Origin: DASZIT01 sp963770635
GTDB taxonomy: Bacteria; Actinomycetota; Acidimicrobiia; Acidimicrobiales; RAAP-2
Direction: 5' to 3'
DNA length: 64,000 nt
Assembly (NCBI GenBank): GCA_963770635.1
Contig: CAVYQI010000006.1
Span: forward strand, 806,001 to 870,000
In this document: positions 60,611 through 64,000 of the stretch, one piece after another
How positions within the stretch are numbered: position 1 is the stretch's first letter
How the letters are laid out: each line of letters starts with the position of its first letter
The notes under the pieces: generated by a model
Database searches by the model: none
Told to the model about the DNA's origin: nothing
Seen by the model: only the letters and a program-made list of their open reading frames with translations
Position numbers and translations under genes: made by a program

Positions 60611-60696
60611 TCCCGACGCCAGGCCCGGTGGCGCCGAAGGGTCCGGCGTCATAGCGTCAAGGGGAGGACAGGCCGGGGGGTGATCGAGGAGGGGCG

Positions 60697-61725
60697 ATGA
60701 TGACTCCCGAGACGATGAGGGCGTGGGCGGTGGACACTCCCGGGCCGATCGACTCTCATCCCCTGCGCCAGGTTGATAGATCCATCCCGATTCCGGGACC
60801 GGGCCAGATACGGGTGCACGTGCGGGTGTGTGGGGTCTGCCGCACCGATCTCCACCTGGCCGAAGGGGATCTGTCGCCCAAGGGGCCACTGGTCATCCCC
60901 GGGCATGAGGTGGTCGGGATCGTCGACGGCCACGGTGCCGGTTGCACCCGCTTCGCACTGGGGGACCGGGCCGGCGTCCCCTGGCTGGGCCACACCTGCG
61001 GGATCTGCCAGTTCTGCCTCGCCGGACAGGAGAACCTGTGCCTCCGGCCCCGGTTCACCGGGTGGGACGTCGACGGGGGCTACGCCGAGTACGTGGTGGT
61101 GGAGGAGGGGTTCGCTTATCCGATACCGGACAACTTTAGTGACCAGGATGCCGCCCCCCTCTTGTGTGCGGGCATCATCGGCTACCGCGCCCTCCGTCGG
61201 TCGCAGCTGCCGCCGGCGGGCCGGCTGGGTATCTACGGCTTCGGTGGCTCAGCCCACCTCGCCACCCAGATCGCCATCGCTGAAGGAGCCCGGGTGCACG
61301 TGATGACCCGGGCACCGGAGGCCCGCGAGCTCGCGCTCGAACTCGGGGTGGCCAGCGCCCAGGGGGCCGCCGACCCGCCCCCCGAACCCCTCGACGCCGC
61401 CATCCTCTTCGCCCCGGTGGGAAGCCTGGTGCTCCCGGCACTCGAAGCCCTCGATCGCGGTGGGACGCTGGCCATCGCCGGCATCTTTCTGACCGACATC
61501 CCGTCCCTCAATTACGAGCGGCACCTCTTCCAAGAGCGGTCGTTGCGGAGTGTCACCGCCAACACCCGTCACGACGGGAACGAGTTCCTCGACGTCGCCG
61601 CTCGCATCCCGGTGCGGGTCACGACAACCACGTACGGGCTCGACCAGGCGAACACCGCGCTCGCCGACCTGGCCCATGGCCGGGTCAATGGCGCGGCCGT
61701 GCTTGTCAACTCCTCTGGCTGGTGA
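60697..61725 (+). CDS. zinc-dependent alcohol dehydrogenase
   Basis: A 342-residue MDR-family dehydrogenase. Catalytic zinc ligands in RVCGVCRTDLHLAEGD and IPGHEVVGIVD, structural zinc Cys4 in GHTCGICQFCLAGQENLC, and the NAD(P) motif GIYGFGGSAHLATQIAIAEG. Active-site CxGWD-like PRFTGWDVDGGYAEYV is typical of the AdhA subgroup of bacterial alcohol dehydrogenases. Substrate is probably a primary alcohol. Preceded by GAGGGGCG. Confidence 0.9.
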   Translation: MMTPETMRAWAVDTPGPIDSHPLRQVDRSIPIPGPGQIRVHVRVCGVCRTDLHLAEGDLSPKGPLVIPGHEVVGIVDGHGAGCTRFALGDRAGVPWLGHTCGICQFCLAGQENLCLRPRFTGWDVDGGYAEYVVVEEGFAYPIPDNFSDQDAAPLLCAGIIGYRALRRSQLPPAGRLGIYGFGGSAHLATQIAIAEGARVHVMTRAPEARELALELGVASAQGAADPPPEPLDAAILFAPVGSLVLPALEALDRGGTLAIAGIFLTDIPSLNYERHLFQERSLRSVTANTRHDGNEFLDVAARIPVRVTTTTYGLDQANTALADLAHGRVNGAAVLVNSSGW

Positions 61726-61884
61726 CGGTCTTAACGCCGCCACCCGCCGCTCTGGACGGTGACGGGCGTCGAGCCGGGTCGAGGACACAGACCGTTTGCA
61801 CGGAGTTCATTTCAAAATTGCGTGGAGTCCGGAACACGGGGACATTTTGATTGAGGTGTGTCGATGAAACGCTTCGATTGGCGA

Positions 61885-62121
61885 TCAGTCTTCGGGAAGG
61901 GCGGCAAAATCACGTTTGGTTTGTTTGTACCAGCCCATTCCCGCAACGGGATGCTTCCACCTACCCTTCATGTCCTTCAAGGCACCGTCGTGCGTGTCAT
62001 CGCCTCCGGCGACCGCCTCTTTCACATGCTTATCCTGCGCTTTTATGACCTCATCAGCGGTATCTCCATGGAGTTGCAAATCGCATGGTCCCCCCAATTG
62101 CCTACACGTCATTGTCTTCAT
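61885..62121 (-). CDS. DUF1059 small protein
   Basis: A 78-residue protein beginning MKTMTCRQLGGPCDLQLHGD with TADEVIKAQDKHVKEAV, then MKGRWKHPVAGMGWYKQTKR. This is the DUF1059 family (metal-binding-like Cys-x-x-LGGPCD...H). AGGAAG lies upstream of ATG 62121. The function of the family is not known. The opposite strand is also open but unconvincing. Confidence 0.82.
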   Translation of the reverse strand: MKTMTCRQLGGPCDLQLHGDTADEVIKAQDKHVKEAVAGGDDTHDGALKDMKGRWKHPVAGMGWYKQTKRDFAALPED

Positions 62122-62342
62122 AATTCTCGCTTCCTTTCATAGTGCGAACACCTAACTCGGACGAGTTGAACCGGATGAGACATCTCGTCTCGGTGCCTCA
62201 CGATGCCGTCTGTGCAAGTCACGACCGGATTCGCCCGACGGCGTAGCTGAGCTGCGGAGACGGCAACGACCATGCGGTAATCATAAGAAGACCGACCGGC
62301 GACGTGCTTCTCCGTTTCTGCTCCGTGCGCAGCCCTGGTGTT

Positions 62343-63188
62343 TCACTCCGGTGTGCGGGCAATCGCCAGCAAGTGCCCGCTGAGTCCGAGCAAGGATGGC
62401 TCGGACTCGATAGCCCTGGCCGCGTAGAGGATGACCGCCTTACCGGCTTCGGTTTCCCATTCCTCACGGAGATTGCCGAGCCATCCACCAAGACCCTCGA
62501 GACCGACGAGCTCGGTCACATTGAGACCTGCCATCTCAAGCTCGTTGCGAAGCTGCTCAGGGTGGTGGAAGAAGGCGGTCGTAAACCAGTGTGGGCGGTC
62601 ACCTGGGTTTCGATGCTGGCCTTCCGCCAAGTCTCGATCAACGATGCTTCGGAAGTCCGAATCGAAGATGAAGCCTCGGGCAAGTCCATCAAGAAGAGAG
62701 GCGAAGCGGTTGATAGCCGCCACGGCCACCAGGCCACCTGGCCGAACGACCCGAATCGCCTCCTGGAGGGCTCCCTGGCGGTCGTCACGATCAGTTAGGT
62801 GGTACATCGGACCGAGCTCCAGAACGACATCCACGTTCCCGTCGGGCACGTTGAGGTGCCGAGCGTCGCCTACTTCGGCCGTCACACCGGCTGCACCGAG
62901 CTCGAGGCGGATCTTTTCAACGTGGCTTGGGGTTAAGTCGATGACGTGAACGAGGTACCCGTCTTGGGCGAGCCACGATGCATGAATACCGGTGCCACCT
63001 CCGACGTCCAGTATCCGTGCAGGCGGCGGTGGGAGATGGCGCCGAAGTACCTCTTGGGTCCTCACGAGCTCGAGCTGGCCGAGTCCCGAGCTGATGCGAT
63101 CTTCTTCCCGAATCGCCTCATAGTGCCTCGTGACGTCTTCCTGTTCGCCCACCTCAGAGACGATAGGCGACCGTCGGATTTGGGTCAT
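62343..63188 (-). CDS. class I SAM-dependent methyltransferase
   Basis: A 281-residue methyltransferase with the SAM-binding motif I RILDVGGGTGIHASWLAQDG, acidic motif II VIDLTPSHVEKIRLELG, motif DARHLNVPDGNVDVVLELGP and post-motif VVRPGGLVAVAAINR. ATG 63188 is preferred: the 50 upstream codons of the open frame are unlike the family. Relatives often methylate small molecules. Not linked to a clear pathway. Confidence 0.85.
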   Translation of the reverse strand: MTQIRRSPIVSEVGEQEDVTRHYEAIREEDRISSGLGQLELVRTQEVLRRHLPPPPARILDVGGGTGIHASWLAQDGYLVHVIDLTPSHVEKIRLELGAAGVTAEVGDARHLNVPDGNVDVVLELGPMYHLTDRDDRQGALQEAIRVVRPGGLVAVAAINRFASLLDGLARGFIFDSDFRSIVDRDLAEGQHRNPGDRPHWFTTAFFHHPEQLRNELEMAGLNVTELVGLEGLGGWLGNLREEWETEAGKAVILYAARAIESEPSLLGLSGHLLAIARTPE

Positions 63189-63388
63189 GGGTGGCCCCCT
63201 CGTATGGGGGCCGTTCGGGACCGAAGTCCTATGGCCATACCGGGTCACGGTCGGGTCGATGACCTGGGGGAGAGTCAAGAGCACAGCCAACGGGCTGACC
63301 CGTCGGCGCCAATCGGACCGATCTGTCACGTTTTGCCGTCGCACGGGGTCATTGAGGTTGGAAGCCCCGAAACGTAAAGGAGATCACG

Positions 63389-63859
63389 ATGGACGCTCGA
63401 CTCGACTTCTACAGCAATGCCATGGCTGGCAAATTTGCCAAGTACATCAACTCATCGGGCGCGGTCTTGACCGGGTCGTCCTTGCCTGACGCGACCCAAG
63501 AGCTGGTCAAGATCCGAGCCAGCCAGATCAACGGCTGTGCCGGCTGCCTGGACATGCACACCAAGGACGCCGAGCATCGCGGGGAGAGCTCGGTGCGGCT
63601 CAACCTGGTAGCCGCCTGGCGGGAGGCGACGGTCTACACCGAGGCCGAGCGGGCTGCTCTCGAGCTCACCGAGCAGGGCACCCGGCTGGCCGATGGCGGC
63701 GGCGTCTCCGATGAAGCCTGGGCCAACGCGGCCAAGCACTACGACGATGACCAGCTCGGCGCACTGGTGTGCCTCGTCGCCCTCATCAACCTCTACAACC
63801 GCCTCAACGTCATCACCCGCCAGCCCGCCGGTGACTACACGCCCGGGCAGTGGGGATGA
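63389..63859 (+). CDS. carboxymuconolactone decarboxylase-family (AhpD-like) protein
   Basis: A 156-residue helical protein with the redox motif QINGCAGCLDMHTKDAEHRG (CxxC-x3-H) of AhpD-type alkylhydroperoxidases and LVKIRAS before it. The second half (EAERAALELTEQGTRLADGG, LGALVCLVALINLYNRLNVI) is standard. Peroxide detoxification is the usual inference. AAAGGAG precedes ATG 63389. Confidence 0.9.
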   Translation: MDARLDFYSNAMAGKFAKYINSSGAVLTGSSLPDATQELVKIRASQINGCAGCLDMHTKDAEHRGESSVRLNLVAAWREATVYTEAERAALELTEQGTRLADGGGVSDEAWANAAKHYDDDQLGALVCLVALINLYNRLNVITRQPAGDYTPGQWG

Positions 63860-63954
63860 GGGTGTAACGAGCCACCGCCAACCATAAACTCCGAAGCGTC
63901 GCCTCGTTGTCGACGAAAGTAGGATCTCGGCAACTCAGAAACAAGGGAGCCATC

Positions 63955-64000
63955 GTGGAGGAAGGTCGGGCGATCTCGTACCTTGCATTGGCAACGGGCA
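63955..64000 (+). CDS. partial gene at window end
   Basis: GTG 63955 follows AAGGGAG at proper distance and reads VEEGRAISYLALATG before the window ends. Too short to name; the opening words resemble small PRC-barrel/DUF2171-like proteins of Actinobacteria. Confidence 0.35.
   Translation, partial: MEEGRAISYLALATG

Noticed and set aside
61858..62142. Plus-strand 94-codon open frame
   Set aside because: It lies opposite the DUF1059 gene, whose sequence is family-like and has a ribosome site.

Overview
The window is GC-rich actinobacterial DNA, most likely from the class Acidimicrobiia. Three things support this: a cell-division cluster of two FHA proteins, PP2C phosphatase, PbpA and PASTA kinase followed by a trpG/pabA amidotransferase and crgA; F420-type luciferase-like and fatty-acid enzymes; and a secreted protein at 58.1-59.9 kb with GYWLVASDGGIFSFG-type repeats that I know mainly from Acidimicrobiia. 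The taxon is an inference, since there is no rRNA gene in the window.

Layout. 0.2-25.4 kb is chromosomal metabolism and envelope: YHYH lipoprotein; a minus-strand lipid-catabolic operon (nuclease/phosphatase-fold enzyme, enoyl-CoA hydratase, acyl-CoA dehydrogenase, alpha/beta hydrolase); RodZ-like protein, serine hydrolase, LCP ligase, anion permease, flavin monooxygenase, alanine dehydrogenase; ECF sigma/anti-sigma pair; ClC channel; and a neutral-lipid module (WS/DGAT acyltransferase, alpha/beta hydrolase, acyl-CoA synthetase, PlsC-like acyltransferase). 25.4-42.2 kb is an accessory region of visibly lower GC that ends at the 3' side of a tRNA-Leu gene. It holds secreted GH16 and SGNH hydrolases, a cytochrome-oxidase III/IV membrane operon with a TetR regulator, three copies of a ~105-bp repeat, at least three transposase remnants, and a conflict/immunity-like block. 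42.4-49.4 kb is the conserved division and signalling cluster. 49.4-64 kb is mixed metabolism: thiolase, thioesterase, ComF-like protein, MarR-MFS efflux operon, LLM oxidoreductase, PRPP synthetase, beta-propeller protein, Zn-alcohol dehydrogenase, DUF1059 protein, methyltransferase, AhpD-like protein.

The most interesting block is 33.2-40.6 kb. A gene at 33951-36054 joins an Hsp70-type ATPase, a Pro-rich linker, an unnamed beta-rich-looking domain and a C-terminal TIR domain. Downstream lie two membrane-protein genes and a GTGA-coupled pair: a SLOG-like/SLATT-like two-TM protein and a PGDYG-like protein. Together they look like a defence or signalling island. That they work as one system is my inference.

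A caution for all coordinates: at least a dozen genes have single-base frameshifts, often in short homopolymers, each restoring a well-conserved protein when corrected. This looks like sequencing or assembly indels rather than pseudogene decay, with a dense cluster at 1.2-3.3 kb. I give such genes as single features spanning the shift.
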